Source of the DNA: Alistipes shahii WAL 8301
GTDB lineage: Bacteria; Bacteroidota; Bacteroidia; Bacteroidales; Rikenellaceae
Reading direction: 5' to 3'
NCBI RefSeq assembly: GCF_025145845.1
Contig: NZ_CP102253.1
Coordinates: 2,170,001 to 2,234,000, forward strand
Length of the DNA stretch: 64,000 bases
Made by a program: the position numbers and the translations under genes. Shown here in pieces: positions 9,185 to 19,152 of this stretch. How positions within the stretch are numbered: the stretch's first letter is position 1; each line of letters opens with the position of its first letter. Under the pieces are notes generated by a model that saw nothing but the letters and a program-made list of their open reading frames with translations, was not told the DNA's origin and did not search any database.

Positions 9185-9218
9185 AAAAAGATGCTCCTCG
9201 AAAAGGAGCATCTTTTTT
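9185..9218. terminator. Bidirectional intrinsic terminator
   Basis: Perfect hairpin: AAGATGCTCCT pairs with AGGAGCATCTT around a 4-6 base loop, with A-run and T-run flanks. It serves the OmpA-family gene (+) and the convergent recF/DUF721 pair (-). Confidence 0.9.
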
Positions 9219-9257
9219 CATATATATATAAGGTATGCTTTTTTGCCGAACCCGGAC

Positions 9258-9548
9258 TTACCGGATGATGACGGCGTTGACGAGCCGTACGCCCGAACGG
9301 CGGTTTATCTCCTCCTTGAGCGCCTCGCGCTGGTAGAAAAGTTCCGAGCGCAGGACGCTCGACTGTATGCGTACGTACAGGATGTGCTTTTCGAGCCGCA
9401 ATTCGGTGGTGACATCCGCGGCGCGGTCGCCGACAATCTCGCGCCATGTGTCCGGCAGTTTGCCTTCGGCGACTTTCGCGGCGATGTAGGGGCGTTTGAA
9501 AAACTCCTCCAGCAGGTCGCCCATCAGCATGGTTTTGGTTCGTCTCAT
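9258..9548 (-). CDS. DUF721 / DciA-like protein
   Basis: The start is the ATG at 9548, which overlaps the recF stop as ATGA; the same frame stays open through recF but carries only shadow sequence there. The 96-residue product has the DUF721 pattern: GDLLEEFFKR at the start, LPDTWREIVG in the middle, and a LRSELFYQREALKEEINRR helix before a final VRLVNAVIIR strand. DUF721 includes DciA, the ancestral loader of the replicative helicase DnaB, so coupling to recF (a replication/repair gene) fits. The function in this phylum is inferred, not shown. Confidence 0.8.
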   Translation of the reverse strand: MRRTKTMLMGDLLEEFFKRPYIAAKVAEGKLPDTWREIVGDRAADVTTELRLEKHILYVRIQSSVLRSELFYQREALKEEINRRSGVRLVNAVIIR

Positions 9549-10792
9549 GGCTGTTCGTCGGTTGATTCGGGTACGGATCGCTCTTTTTCCGCGCCTTTCG
9601 CGGAATCTTCCGTTGCATTTCCTGCGGCGTTCTCCGGGGTGTTTGCGGCATTTCCCGCTGCATTCCCGGCCGGGCCTTCCGCCGGATCTTCCGCCGCGGC
9701 CCGCTCCTGCGTCACGGTGCCTTCGGCGACTGAAAAGAGCGTGTAGTCGCCGCCCGCCTTGTCGAGAATCCGTTTCAGGCGTGTCGGGTTGCAGTCGGTG
9801 ATCAGGATTTGCCCGAAGGTGTTGTCCGAGACCAGCCGGATCAACTGTTCGACCCGCCCGGCGTCGAGCTTGTCGAACAGGTCGTCCAACAGCAGGATCG
9901 GGCGTTCGCCCTTCGTCTGGGCGACGACGGCGTACTGCGCCAGTTTGAGGGCGATCAGGAAGGATTTCTGCTGTCCCTGCGACCCGTATTTGCGCAGGGG
10001 ATAACCTCCGATTTTCAGCACCAGGTCGTCGCGGTGAATGCCTGCCGTCGTGAATTCGTTGACGATGTCCTTCTGCCGCGCATCGAGCAGTATCTCCTCG
10101 AACGGACGGTCGTTCAGCTCCGATTTGTAGTGCAGTTCGACCTGCTCCCGGTCGCCCGAGAGGATGCTGTAATAGGCCGCGGTCACGGGTTGCAGCCGCT
10201 CGGCGAACTCCTGCCGCCGGGCGTGGATGGCCTTGCCGTGTTCGCACAGTTGCATGTCGTAGATTTGGAGCATGGTTTCGTCGGGCCGGGTTTTCAGCAG
10301 GCGGTTGCGTTCGGCCAGCACGGCGTTGTAACGCATCACCGAACCGAGATAGGCGCGGTCCAGCTGCGAAATGAAGGCGTTGAGATAGCGTCGGCGCTCG
10401 TCGGCGGCGTCCGAGATCAGCGCGCTGTCGGCCGGCGACACGATCACCGCGGGAATCAGTCCCACGTGGTCCGAAAGCCGTTCGTACTCCTTGCCGTTGC
10501 GCTTGAGCACCTTGCCGCCCTTGCGCGAGAAGCTGCACACGATGGTTTCCCGCTTGCCGGCATCGCTCGCATAGGTCCCTTCGACGAGGAAGAAGTCGGC
10601 GCCGTGGCGGATGCTCTGCCCGTCGGTCATCGGCAGCGACGACTTGCACATCGAGAGGTAGTAAACGGCGTCCACGACGTTGGTTTTGCCCGCGCCGTTG
10701 TCGCCCACCAGGCAGTTGATGCCGGGGCACAGCGCGAGTTCCTCCTGGGAGATGTTTTTGAAATTCAGCAGCGCTATTTTCTTCAGATGCAT
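9545..10792 (-). CDS. recF: DNA replication and repair protein RecF
   Basis: RecF is the ABC-ATPase-like protein that marks gaps for RecOR and RecA loading. The ATG at 10792 (MHLKKIALLNF) is chosen because RecF N-termini begin this way. The Walker A motif is GDNGAGKT at residues 30-37, the signature region contains SQGQQKSFLIAL, and Walker B is ILLLDDLFDKLD. After the normal end of the domain an unusual tail of about 55 residues, rich in Ala, Glu, Asn and Gly, runs to the stop. A -7 promoter box ends only 4 bases before the ATG, so the mRNA may be leaderless. Confidence 0.93.
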   Translation of the reverse strand: MHLKKIALLNFKNISQEELALCPGINCLVGDNGAGKTNVVDAVYYLSMCKSSLPMTDGQSIRHGADFFLVEGTYASDAGKRETIVCSFSRKGGKVLKRNGKEYERLSDHVGLIPAVIVSPADSALISDAADERRRYLNAFISQLDRAYLGSVMRYNAVLAERNRLLKTRPDETMLQIYDMQLCEHGKAIHARRQEFAERLQPVTAAYYSILSGDREQVELHYKSELNDRPFEEILLDARQKDIVNEFTTAGIHRDDLVLKIGGYPLRKYGSQGQQKSFLIALKLAQYAVVAQTKGERPILLLDDLFDKLDAGRVEQLIRLVSDNTFGQILITDCNPTRLKRILDKAGGDYTLFSVAEGTVTQERAAAEDPAEGPAGNAAGNAANTPENAAGNATEDSAKGAEKERSVPESTDEQP

Positions 10793-10796
10793 AGGA

Positions 10797-10804
10797 CAAA
10801 AATA
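10797..10804 (-). promoter_or_regulatory. -7 box of the recF promoter, adjoining the start codon
   Basis: Minus-strand TATTTTTG fits TAnnTTTG and is separated from the recF ATG by only TCCT. A -33 TTTG is not obvious. Confidence 0.5.
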
Positions 10805-10846
10805 CAAAAAATCCGGACACGACATTGCACATTGTGAATAGTTTTG

Positions 10847-10854
10847 TATCTTTG
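10847..10854 (+). promoter_or_regulatory. -7 promoter box for the TPR membrane protein gene
   Basis: TATCTTTG matches TAnnTTTG and lies 43 bases before the ATG at 10898. It is divergent from the recF promoter. Confidence 0.55.
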
Positions 10855-10897
10855 CAAACTATCGTACGAATTATAAACTAATAACACAATAAGCAAT

Positions 10898-11581
10898 ATG
10901 GCAAAGCAGAACGTCGCCGAGCAGGAAACCCTCGGCGAAGCAATGAACAAAACGGAGTTGTTTTTCGAGAGGAACGGCCGGACGATGTCCTACGTTTTCC
11001 TCGGTCTGCTCGTCCTCGCAGCCCTCGTTTTCGGCTACCGCTCGCTGATCCTCCAGCCCCGCGCCACGAAGGCCGCCGAGATGATCGCCGAGGCGCAGAA
11101 CCGTTTCGAAGGCGAGAACCCCGATTTCGAGACGGCGCTGCTGGGCGACGACAACGCGGCCGGTTTCCTCGACGTGATCGAGAAGTACGGCTCGACGCCT
11201 TCGGGCAACCTCGCCAAGCATTATGCGGGCATCTGCTACCTGCGTACGGGCGATCTGGAGAACGCCGCCAAATACCTGGCGAAGTTCTCGCAGCTGAAAG
11301 GTATCCCCGGGGAGCTGATCAACGCACAGAACTACGGTTTGCAGGGCGATATCGCCGTCGAGCAGCAGGACTACGCCAGGGCGGTGAAGTTCTACGAGAA
11401 GGCCGTGAAGGCCGCCGACAACAACCTGACGGCCCCGATGTACCTGCGCAAGGCAGGTCTTGCGGAGCAGGCGCAGGGCAATGAGCAGAAAGCCGCGGCT
11501 TTCTATGAAGAGATTTTGACTTCGTATCCCGCCTCGATGGAGGCCCGCGATGCGGAAAAGCTGCTCGGCAGCATCAAATAG
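10898..11581 (+). CDS. TPR-repeat single-pass membrane protein (YfgM-like)
   Basis: The 227-residue protein has a short cytoplasmic N-terminus, one membrane segment at about residues 29-49 (VFLGLLVLAALVFGY), and an outer part of TPR-like helices through to the end (for example KHYAGICYLRTGDLENAAKYL and KAAAFYEEILTSYP). This layout resembles YfgM/BamD-type accessory proteins that hold periplasmic partners near the translocon; that role is not demonstrated here. It precedes ribH by 9 bases and is probably co-transcribed with it. Confidence 0.75.
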   Translation: MAKQNVAEQETLGEAMNKTELFFERNGRTMSYVFLGLLVLAALVFGYRSLILQPRATKAAEMIAEAQNRFEGENPDFETALLGDDNAAGFLDVIEKYGSTPSGNLAKHYAGICYLRTGDLENAAKYLAKFSQLKGIPGELINAQNYGLQGDIAVEQQDYARAVKFYEKAVKAADNNLTAPMYLRKAGLAEQAQGNEQKAAAFYEEILTSYPASMEARDAEKLLGSIK

Positions 11582-11590
11582 CGAAAGACG

Positions 11591-12121
11591 ATGGCGACCA
11601 AGAATCACAACCTTTCCAAATTCGACTCACCCCTGCCTTCGGCCGCTGACATGCGGTTCGGTATCGTCGTGGCCGAGTGGAACCGCGAGGTCACCGAGGC
11701 CCTGTTGGAGGGAGCCGTGCGCACGCTGCGTGCCGCCGGGTGCCCCGATATGAATATTCAGGTCAAATATGTCCCGGGCACGTTCGAGCTTTCGCTCGGC
11801 GCGCAGTTCTTCGCGGAGTATACCGACGTGGACGCCGTCATCGCTCTCGGATGCGTTATCCAGGGCGACACGCGCCACTTCGATTTCATCTGTCAGGGCG
11901 TGACGCAGGGCATTACGCAGCTGCAAATCCAGTGGAACATGCCCATCGCTTTCGGCGTGCTGACGGTGGGCGACATGCAGCAGGCCCTCGACCGCTGCGG
12001 CGGTCGTCACGGCAACAAGGGCGACGAGGCTGCGGCCACGGCCATCAACATGGTGAAGTTGCAGATCGACATGGAGGCGGCTTCGCCCGACCACGAACCC
12101 GACCGGCGCAATATCAACTGA
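11591..12121 (+). CDS. ribH: 6,7-dimethyl-8-ribityllumazine synthase
   Basis: RibH condenses the pyrimidine intermediate with dihydroxybutanone phosphate in riboflavin synthesis. The 176-residue product contains VVAEWNREVTEALLEGA, the PGTFELSLGAQFF strand-helix, ALGCVIQGDTRHFDFIC and PIAFGVLTVGDMQQALDR with the catalytic-site residues of the family. Its length is slightly above the usual ~155 because of short extensions at both ends. It lies 9 bases after the TPR gene and ends before a long terminator hairpin. Confidence 0.93.
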   Translation: MATKNHNLSKFDSPLPSAADMRFGIVVAEWNREVTEALLEGAVRTLRAAGCPDMNIQVKYVPGTFELSLGAQFFAEYTDVDAVIALGCVIQGDTRHFDFICQGVTQGITQLQIQWNMPIAFGVLTVGDMQQALDRCGGRHGNKGDEAAATAINMVKLQIDMEAASPDHEPDRRNIN

Positions 12122-12158
12122 TTGCCGCTTTCTGGCGGCGATCTTTCGCACATCCTTT

Positions 12159-12209
12159 AAACGAGGCGGATGGACAGTACCGAAGTACATTCCATCCGCC
12201 TCGTTCTTT
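12159..12209. terminator. Long perfect hairpin terminator after ribH
   Basis: Arms AACGAGGCGGATGGA and TCCATCCGCCTCGTT pair perfectly across a loop that itself contains the inverted repeat GTAC-cgaa-GTAC. CTTTTG follows. It separates ribH from the convergent phosphoesterase. Confidence 0.88.
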
Positions 12210-12285
12210 TGCTGTCCGGCGTTCGTTCGTCTGATCCGTTCCCGCCGCTCGCCCGGACTTGTTCAGCTGTCGCCGCTTCGGCCGG

Positions 12286-13704
12286 TCATTGGGCCTTTTC
12301 GAGCGTGATGCGCTCCGAATAGCGGCGTCCGAAACGGTCCGTGGCGACTACCTCGATCGTCTGTGCCGAAGCCGAAGGACGCGCTTTGAAATAGAAGTCC
12401 GAGATGCGGGGTTGCTGCGATTTGGCGAGTTTCCGCCCGGCGTTTTTCAGAGAGTCGAGATGCGCCGCATAGTCGGGATCGACGATCTGGATGCGCTGCA
12501 TTGCGCCGCGGTAACGGCCGTCCTCGTACCAGACGACGGTCCAGCAGGGGTCCCAGTTCCAGATTTTGGCCACGACGCTTCCGGGAAACGCTTCCACCTG
12601 CCCGGGCTGCCATACCCGCAGTTGCCGTACGGCCGGAGATCCGAGGCTCCGGTACTCCCACGAGAACTCTCCGCCGCATTCGCGGAAGAGCTGGTAGCCT
12701 TTGGGCGTGCCGTCCTTGTTGATCGGGTCGTACCACAGATTTCCGCAGATCTGTGCCACGTTGTGCTCCACGACTCCTTCGCGGATGTCGTAGTTCGAGT
12801 TGACGTGCGTGTGTCCCGTGATGAAATGCAGTTCGTGGCCGGCGAAGGCGTCCATCAGCCTGGCGGCCGACTCCATGACCTGATTGCCTTTCCAGGCCTT
12901 CATGGCCGGGGCGTGCATGGCCACGCAGACGCGCGACCCGGCGGGCAGCCGCCGGGCGTATTCCGCGGCCCAGGCCAGTTGCAGCGAGTCGATCTGCTCG
13001 TCGTATTTCTTCGCTCCGTGGTAGACGATGTCGTCGAGGACGATGTAGTGGGTCCGTCCCATGTCGAAGGCGTAGTAGGTGGGGCCGAAATGGTTCCGGT
13101 AGTTCTCCGTGGCCTCCCGGTCGGTGTATTTGTTCCGGTCGTGGTCGTGGTTGCCGATCACGCCGTAGACCGGTATTCCGAGCGATGCGAACTGCTCGCG
13201 GACGCCGGCGAACAGCTCCGGAGAGTCCCAGACGATGTCGCCGAGCAGCAGCGCCGCCTGTGCCGTGCCCCGTTGCTTTCCGAGGGCGGTCGCGCGTCGC
13301 AGTTCGGGGATGATCTCGGTTCGGAGCCGGTCGAAATGCGCCGCGGTTTTGGGCTGCGGGTCGCCGATCGCCAGCAATTCGTAAACCTCGTCCGTGGCCG
13401 GCCACGGACGCAGCTCGAAATCGTAACGCTTCGTGGAAGCGGCGTAGGGCCGGAAGAATTGCGGGATGTCCTGCTCCATGGGGGCCAGGTAGCCGGAAGG
13501 GGTTACGATGCTGATGAACAGTGCGTCGTCGTCGGCGTCGAGGGTGAAAGTTCCGTCGGCGCCGCTTTCGGTGAAGGAGTGGCCGTCCGTGACGGTGACG
13601 CCGGAGACCGGCGTCCCGGCGCATTTGACCGTGCCCCGGATCGGGCGGGCCGTAACGGCTGCGCCGAGGCAGCAGACGAGCAGCAGGACAATGAATCGTT
13701 TCAT
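12286..13704 (-). CDS. Secreted calcineurin-like metallophosphoesterase, three-domain
   Basis: The 472-residue protein has a signal peptide (MKRFIVLLLV, cleaved near TAR). A small N-terminal carboxypeptidase-regulatory/MetallophosN-like beta domain (GTPVSGVTVTDG) follows, then a metallophosphatase core with AIGDPQP, LLGDIVWD, GNHDHD and GHTHVNSN as metal-binding motifs. A C-terminal MetallophosC-type beta domain ends in FGRRYSERITLEK. Substrates of this periplasmic or surface family are not defined. It begins 43 bases after the stop of the NSS transporter on the same strand, so the two may be co-transcribed. Confidence 0.88.
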   Translation of the reverse strand: MKRFIVLLLVCCLGAAVTARPIRGTVKCAGTPVSGVTVTDGHSFTESGADGTFTLDADDDALFISIVTPSGYLAPMEQDIPQFFRPYAASTKRYDFELRPWPATDEVYELLAIGDPQPKTAAHFDRLRTEIIPELRRATALGKQRGTAQAALLLGDIVWDSPELFAGVREQFASLGIPVYGVIGNHDHDRNKYTDREATENYRNHFGPTYYAFDMGRTHYIVLDDIVYHGAKKYDEQIDSLQLAWAAEYARRLPAGSRVCVAMHAPAMKAWKGNQVMESAARLMDAFAGHELHFITGHTHVNSNYDIREGVVEHNVAQICGNLWYDPINKDGTPKGYQLFRECGGEFSWEYRSLGSPAVRQLRVWQPGQVEAFPGSVVAKIWNWDPCWTVVWYEDGRYRGAMQRIQIVDPDYAAHLDSLKNAGRKLAKSQQPRISDFYFKARPSASAQTIEVVATDRFGRRYSERITLEKAQ

Positions 13705-13747
13705 GGTTTCGGTAGGTTTTGGGTTTCGTTCTGATCGGTGCGGGCCG

Positions 13748-15097
13748 CTAAAAGAGGCCCAGGTTATCCAGGAAGATCAGCAGCAGCACCGCCGGGCAGA
13801 CGTAGCGCACGAGGAAGATGAACACCCCGTAGATACGGAATTTCAGCGTGCCGTTGTTGCTGATTTCGGCCTTGAGTATTTTCCGGTCGAGGCGCCAGCC
13901 GACGAATATGCAGGTGAAGAATCCGCCGGCGGGGAGCAGGATGTTGGCCGTAAGGTAGTCGAGCGAGTCGAAAATCGTGAGTCCGAAGATGTTCCATCCC
14001 TTCAGAACGCCCAGCGACAGCGATGCCACGGCGGCCAGCGCCATGCAGGCTCCGGTCGTGGACCATGCGGCGGCCCGCCGGCTCATGTGCCACTCCTCGT
14101 GCATGTAGGCCGTGATGACTTCGTGCAGGGAGATGGTCGAGGTGAGCGCCGCAACGACCAGCAGCAGAAAGAATACCGACGACCAGACCATGCTCAGCGG
14201 CATCGAGTTGAAGATGCCCGGCAGGGTGATGAATACGAGCGACGGTCCCGACGAGGGTTCGATGCCCACGCTGAACACCGCCGGGAAGATCACCACGCCG
14301 GCCAGCACGGCTACCAGCGTGTCGAGGATCGTGACGTTGAGTGCCGTGTGGCGCAGGTTGGTGTCGGGGTTGAAGTAGGAGGCGTAGGTGACCATCGTGC
14401 CGATGCCGATCGAGAGCGAGAAGAAGGCCTGCCCCAGCGCCACGAGCACCGTCGAGGGCGTCACCTTCGAGAAGTCGGGCCGGAACAGGAACCGAAGCCC
14501 CTCCTCGCCGCCGGGCATCAGCAGCGAGTGGATCGACAGTGCGATCAGGATGACGAACAGCAGGGGCATCAGCACCTTTGCCGAGCGTTCGATGCCTTTC
14601 TGCACGCCCATCGCGATGACGAAGTGCGTGGCCAGCACGAACAGCGCGGTGTAGAGCACGGGCCGCCACGGGTTCTGGATGAAATTCTCGAAAACGCTCT
14701 TGTATTCGTCGGCGGTGGTGTACCGGGCAAGGCTTCCCGTCACGGAGTGAACCATGTATTCGGCGGTCCATCCCGACACCACGAAGTAGAAGCCCAGGAT
14801 CAGGAACGCCGCCACGACGCCGTTGTAGCCCAGGAAACTCCACTTGGGGGCGAGCGCCCGGTAGGCTCCCACGGCATTGCGGTGCGAGGCGCGTCCGACC
14901 GAGAATTCGGCCACCATGATGGGCAGTCCCAGCAGCAGGACGCAGAGAATGTAAATCACCAGAAAAGCTCCGCCGCCGTTGTCTCCGGCGACATAGGGGA
15001 ACCGCCAGATATTTCCCAGCCCCACGGAACTTCCGGCCGCGACGAGCACGGCGCTCAATTTGCCGCCCAGCGTTGCGCGGCCGTGTGAATGATGCAT
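13748..15097 (-). CDS. Sodium-dependent transporter of the NSS (SNF) family
   Basis: The 449-residue polytopic membrane protein begins with the family signature GSSVGLGNIWRFPYVAG, which lines the sodium and substrate sites in LeuT-like transporters. About eleven or twelve hydrophobic segments follow, as is usual for bacterial NSS proteins. It is likely to import an amino acid or related solute with sodium; the substrate cannot be read from the sequence. It lies downstream of the folB terminator and upstream of the phosphoesterase. Confidence 0.88.
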   Translation of the reverse strand: MHHSHGRATLGGKLSAVLVAAGSSVGLGNIWRFPYVAGDNGGGAFLVIYILCVLLLGLPIMVAEFSVGRASHRNAVGAYRALAPKWSFLGYNGVVAAFLILGFYFVVSGWTAEYMVHSVTGSLARYTTADEYKSVFENFIQNPWRPVLYTALFVLATHFVIAMGVQKGIERSAKVLMPLLFVILIALSIHSLLMPGGEEGLRFLFRPDFSKVTPSTVLVALGQAFFSLSIGIGTMVTYASYFNPDTNLRHTALNVTILDTLVAVLAGVVIFPAVFSVGIEPSSGPSLVFITLPGIFNSMPLSMVWSSVFFLLLVVAALTSTISLHEVITAYMHEEWHMSRRAAAWSTTGACMALAAVASLSLGVLKGWNIFGLTIFDSLDYLTANILLPAGGFFTCIFVGWRLDRKILKAEISNNGTLKFRIYGVFIFLVRYVCPAVLLLIFLDNLGLF

Positions 15098-15114
15098 ATA
15101 TCGGTTCTATTTGA

Positions 15115-15150
15115 AAAACTGCGCGCACGCAGCCGCGTGCGCGCAGTTTT
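15115..15150. terminator. Perfect palindromic terminator between folB and the NSS transporter
   Basis: AAAACTGCGCGCACGC and its exact complement flank a four-base AGCC loop, directly after the folB stop. Confidence 0.88.
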
Positions 15151-15504
15151 CTATTTCTCCAGTACGACGCTCACCTTCTCCAGTTTGCCGCCGAGCGGGG
15201 GCGCCAGTTTCGAGACGGTGCATTTTACGTGCCGAACCTGCCGGAACGAGGCGTAGACCGCCTCGATGATGTTCATCGCCACGCGCTCGATCGTGCGCTG
15301 GGTAATGCGCATCTGGAGCGAGACGACTTCGTAGACCGTGAGGTAGTTGACCGTCTGTTCGACGCTGTCCTCGGCGGCCGCGTCGCCCAGGCAGGCCGTG
15401 ATCTCCAGGTCGACCGTGAAGCGGTTGCCGACCTTCCGTTCGAGTTCGTAGCAGCCGTGCAGCGCCCGGAACTCCATGCGCTGGAGAACGATCCGGTATT
15501 CCAT
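15151..15504 (-). CDS. folB: Dihydroneopterin aldolase
   Basis: FolB converts dihydroneopterin to 6-hydroxymethyl-dihydropterin and glycolaldehyde in folate synthesis. The 117-residue product is full length, opens with IVLQRMEFRALHGCYELERKVG (active-site Tyr and Glu region), contains EQTVNYLTVYEVV and ends with VSKLAPPLGG and a final EKVSVVLEK strand. It starts one base beyond the tyrS stop, so the two form a tight pair. Confidence 0.9.
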   Translation of the reverse strand: MEYRIVLQRMEFRALHGCYELERKVGNRFTVDLEITACLGDAAAEDSVEQTVNYLTVYEVVSLQMRITQRTIERVAMNIIEAVYASFRQVRHVKCTVSKLAPPLGGKLEKVSVVLEK

Positions 15505-15505
15505 C

Positions 15506-16810
15506 CTATTCGGCGATCACGAGGTAGTAGTTCTTCTTGCCGCGCTGCACGAGCAGGTATTTGCCCGCGATCAGGTCCGCGTCGGTCACCGGGCGCATCG
15601 CGTCGGCCAGCTTCTCCTTGTTGAGCGACACGCCGCCGCCCTGCACCAGCTTGCGGCACTCGCCTTTCGAGGCGAAGATGTCGCTTTTCTCGGCGCAGAG
15701 GTCCACGAACGGGATGCCGGCCGCGAGTTCCGTGCGGGCCACGCGGTACTGGGGCACGCCTTCGAACACTTGCAGCAGGGTCTGCTCGTCGAGACGGCGC
15801 AGAGCCTCCGACGTGGCGCCGCCGAAGAGGATGGCCGAGGCCTCGACGGCCTTTTCGTACTCTTCGCGCGAGTGGATCATGCAGGTGATCTCCTCGGCCA
15901 GCCGTTTCTGCAATACGCGCAGGTGGGGAGCCGCGTCGTGCTCGGCGATGAGCGCGTCGATGGTCTCACGGTCGAGCAGCGTGAAGATCTTGATGTAGCG
16001 TTTGGCGTCCTCGTCGCTGACGTTGAGCCAGAACTGGTAGAACTTGTAGGGCGATGTGTAGCGCGGGTCGAGCCATACGTTGCCGCTCTCGGTCTTGCCG
16101 AATTTCGTGCCGTCGGCCTTGGTGATCAGCGGGCAGGTGATGCCGAAGGCCTCGGCCTCGGCGCCCAGCTTGCGGCGGATCAGCTCCGTGCCGGTGGTGA
16201 TGTTGCCCCACTGGTCGGCGCCGCCCAGCTGGATTTTGCAGTTCATCGTCTCGTAGAGGTGCAGGAAGTCGTAGCCCTGAACCAGCTGGTAGGTGAACTC
16301 GGTGAACGACATGCCGTCGCCCTCGCCGTTGAAGCGTTTCTTCACGGAGTCTTTGGCCATCATGTAGTTGACGGTGATGCACTTGCCGATGTCGCGGATG
16401 AAATCGAGGAACGTGAATTCCTTCATCCAGTCGTAGTTGTTGACCAGCGCGGCGGCGTTCGGGGCGTCGGAGTCGAAGTCGAGCAGTTTGGCCAGCTGGC
16501 GTTTGATCGCCTCCTGATTGTGACGCAGGGTCTTTTCGTCGAGCAGGTTGCGCTCCTGCGATTTGCCCGAGGGGTCGCCGATCATGCCCGTCGCACCGCC
16601 CACGAGGGCCAGCGGACGGTGGCCGCACATCTGGAAGTGCTTGAGGATCATCACGCCCACCAGGTGGCCGATATGCAGCGAGTCGGCCGTGGGGTCGATG
16701 CCCAGGTAAGCCGTCGTCTGTTCTTTTTCGAGTTGTTCCTTTGCTCCGGGCATGATCGTGTGGATCATGCCGCGCCATTCGAGTTCTTCGATGAAATTCT
16801 TTGTTGCCAT
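15506..16810 (-). CDS. tyrS: Tyrosine-tRNA ligase
   Basis: This is a class I aminoacyl-tRNA synthetase of 434 residues. HIGH is at residues 46-49, the KMSKS counterpart is KFGKT at 236-240, and the tyrosine-binding segment is YDFLHLYETMNCKIQLGGADQWGN. The C-terminus carries an S4-like RNA-binding domain (ECRKLVQGGGVSLN). It is followed one base later by folB and preceded on the same strand by dnaX with a gap of about 100 bases. Confidence 0.95.
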   Translation of the reverse strand: MATKNFIEELEWRGMIHTIMPGAKEQLEKEQTTAYLGIDPTADSLHIGHLVGVMILKHFQMCGHRPLALVGGATGMIGDPSGKSQERNLLDEKTLRHNQEAIKRQLAKLLDFDSDAPNAAALVNNYDWMKEFTFLDFIRDIGKCITVNYMMAKDSVKKRFNGEGDGMSFTEFTYQLVQGYDFLHLYETMNCKIQLGGADQWGNITTGTELIRRKLGAEAEAFGITCPLITKADGTKFGKTESGNVWLDPRYTSPYKFYQFWLNVSDEDAKRYIKIFTLLDRETIDALIAEHDAAPHLRVLQKRLAEEITCMIHSREEYEKAVEASAILFGGATSEALRRLDEQTLLQVFEGVPQYRVARTELAAGIPFVDLCAEKSDIFASKGECRKLVQGGGVSLNKEKLADAMRPVTDADLIAGKYLLVQRGKKNYYLVIAE

Positions 16811-16913
16811 TATTGCGTTATTTAATTTTCACTTTGTTTTTCGGTGGAAGCGCAGTTCGGAATCTGCTTCCGTCTGACGCTCCATCGCCCATAAATCCCG
16901 CTTTTTAAGCGGG

Positions 16914-18809
<1,896 letters not shown>

Positions 18810-18816
18810 AGTGTTG

Positions 18817-18824
18817 CAAAGATA
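18817..18824 (-). promoter_or_regulatory. -7 box of the dnaX promoter, adjoining the start codon
   Basis: Minus-strand TATCTTTG is followed by CAACACT and then the dnaX ATG, so transcription should start at or just before the ATG. Confidence 0.55.
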
Positions 18825-18833
18825 CGAAATATG

Positions 18834-18866
18834 AATTAAGAATTAAAAATTAAGAATTAAAAATTA
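18834..18866. repeat. AT-rich simple repeat
   Basis: Tandem AATTAAGAATTAAAA units. Similar tracts occur at 47088-47131 and 52651-52683. Confidence 0.6.
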
Positions 18867-19027
18867 TGTGCCGTGCTCCGGCACGACAAATTGGCGGTTG
18901 TTGGCAGTTGTTCTGTGACAAATAATGACACTATGTCCTGGATTCGGAGTTGGCAGGGGTTTTGTGGAATAGTCTTGCGAATGAGTTGTTTCCGCATTCC
19001 GGACGAAATCCCGGTCGCGTTGCGACT

Positions 19028-19090
19028 AAACCCCCGCCGAGGCGGGGGCTTGGGGGTGGGTCAGACTTGTAAACGCGGCGGGACGCCGCG
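19028..19090 (-). repeat. Two-hairpin dispersed repeat, copy 1
   Basis: Read on the minus strand it has a GCGGC/GCCGC hairpin, then GTTTACAAG-TGACCC, then a CCCCCGCC/GGCGGGGG hairpin. Copies 2-4 lie at 25464, 27662 and 43761. Confidence 0.65.
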
Positions 19091-19152
19091 ATAACGGCGT
19101 TCGGAAACGGAATTGACAAAATGAAGAACAGAAACAATAAATTAGCATTACT

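Larger units (their letters stand above)
18825..19152. other. Intergenic region between dnaX and clpB
   Basis: About 330 bases without a gene. It holds an AT-rich simple repeat at 18834-18866 (alternating AATTAAG and AATTAAAA units) and one copy of the two-hairpin repeat at 19028-19090, about 60 bases before clpB. No clear -7 box for clpB was recognised. Confidence 0.6.
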
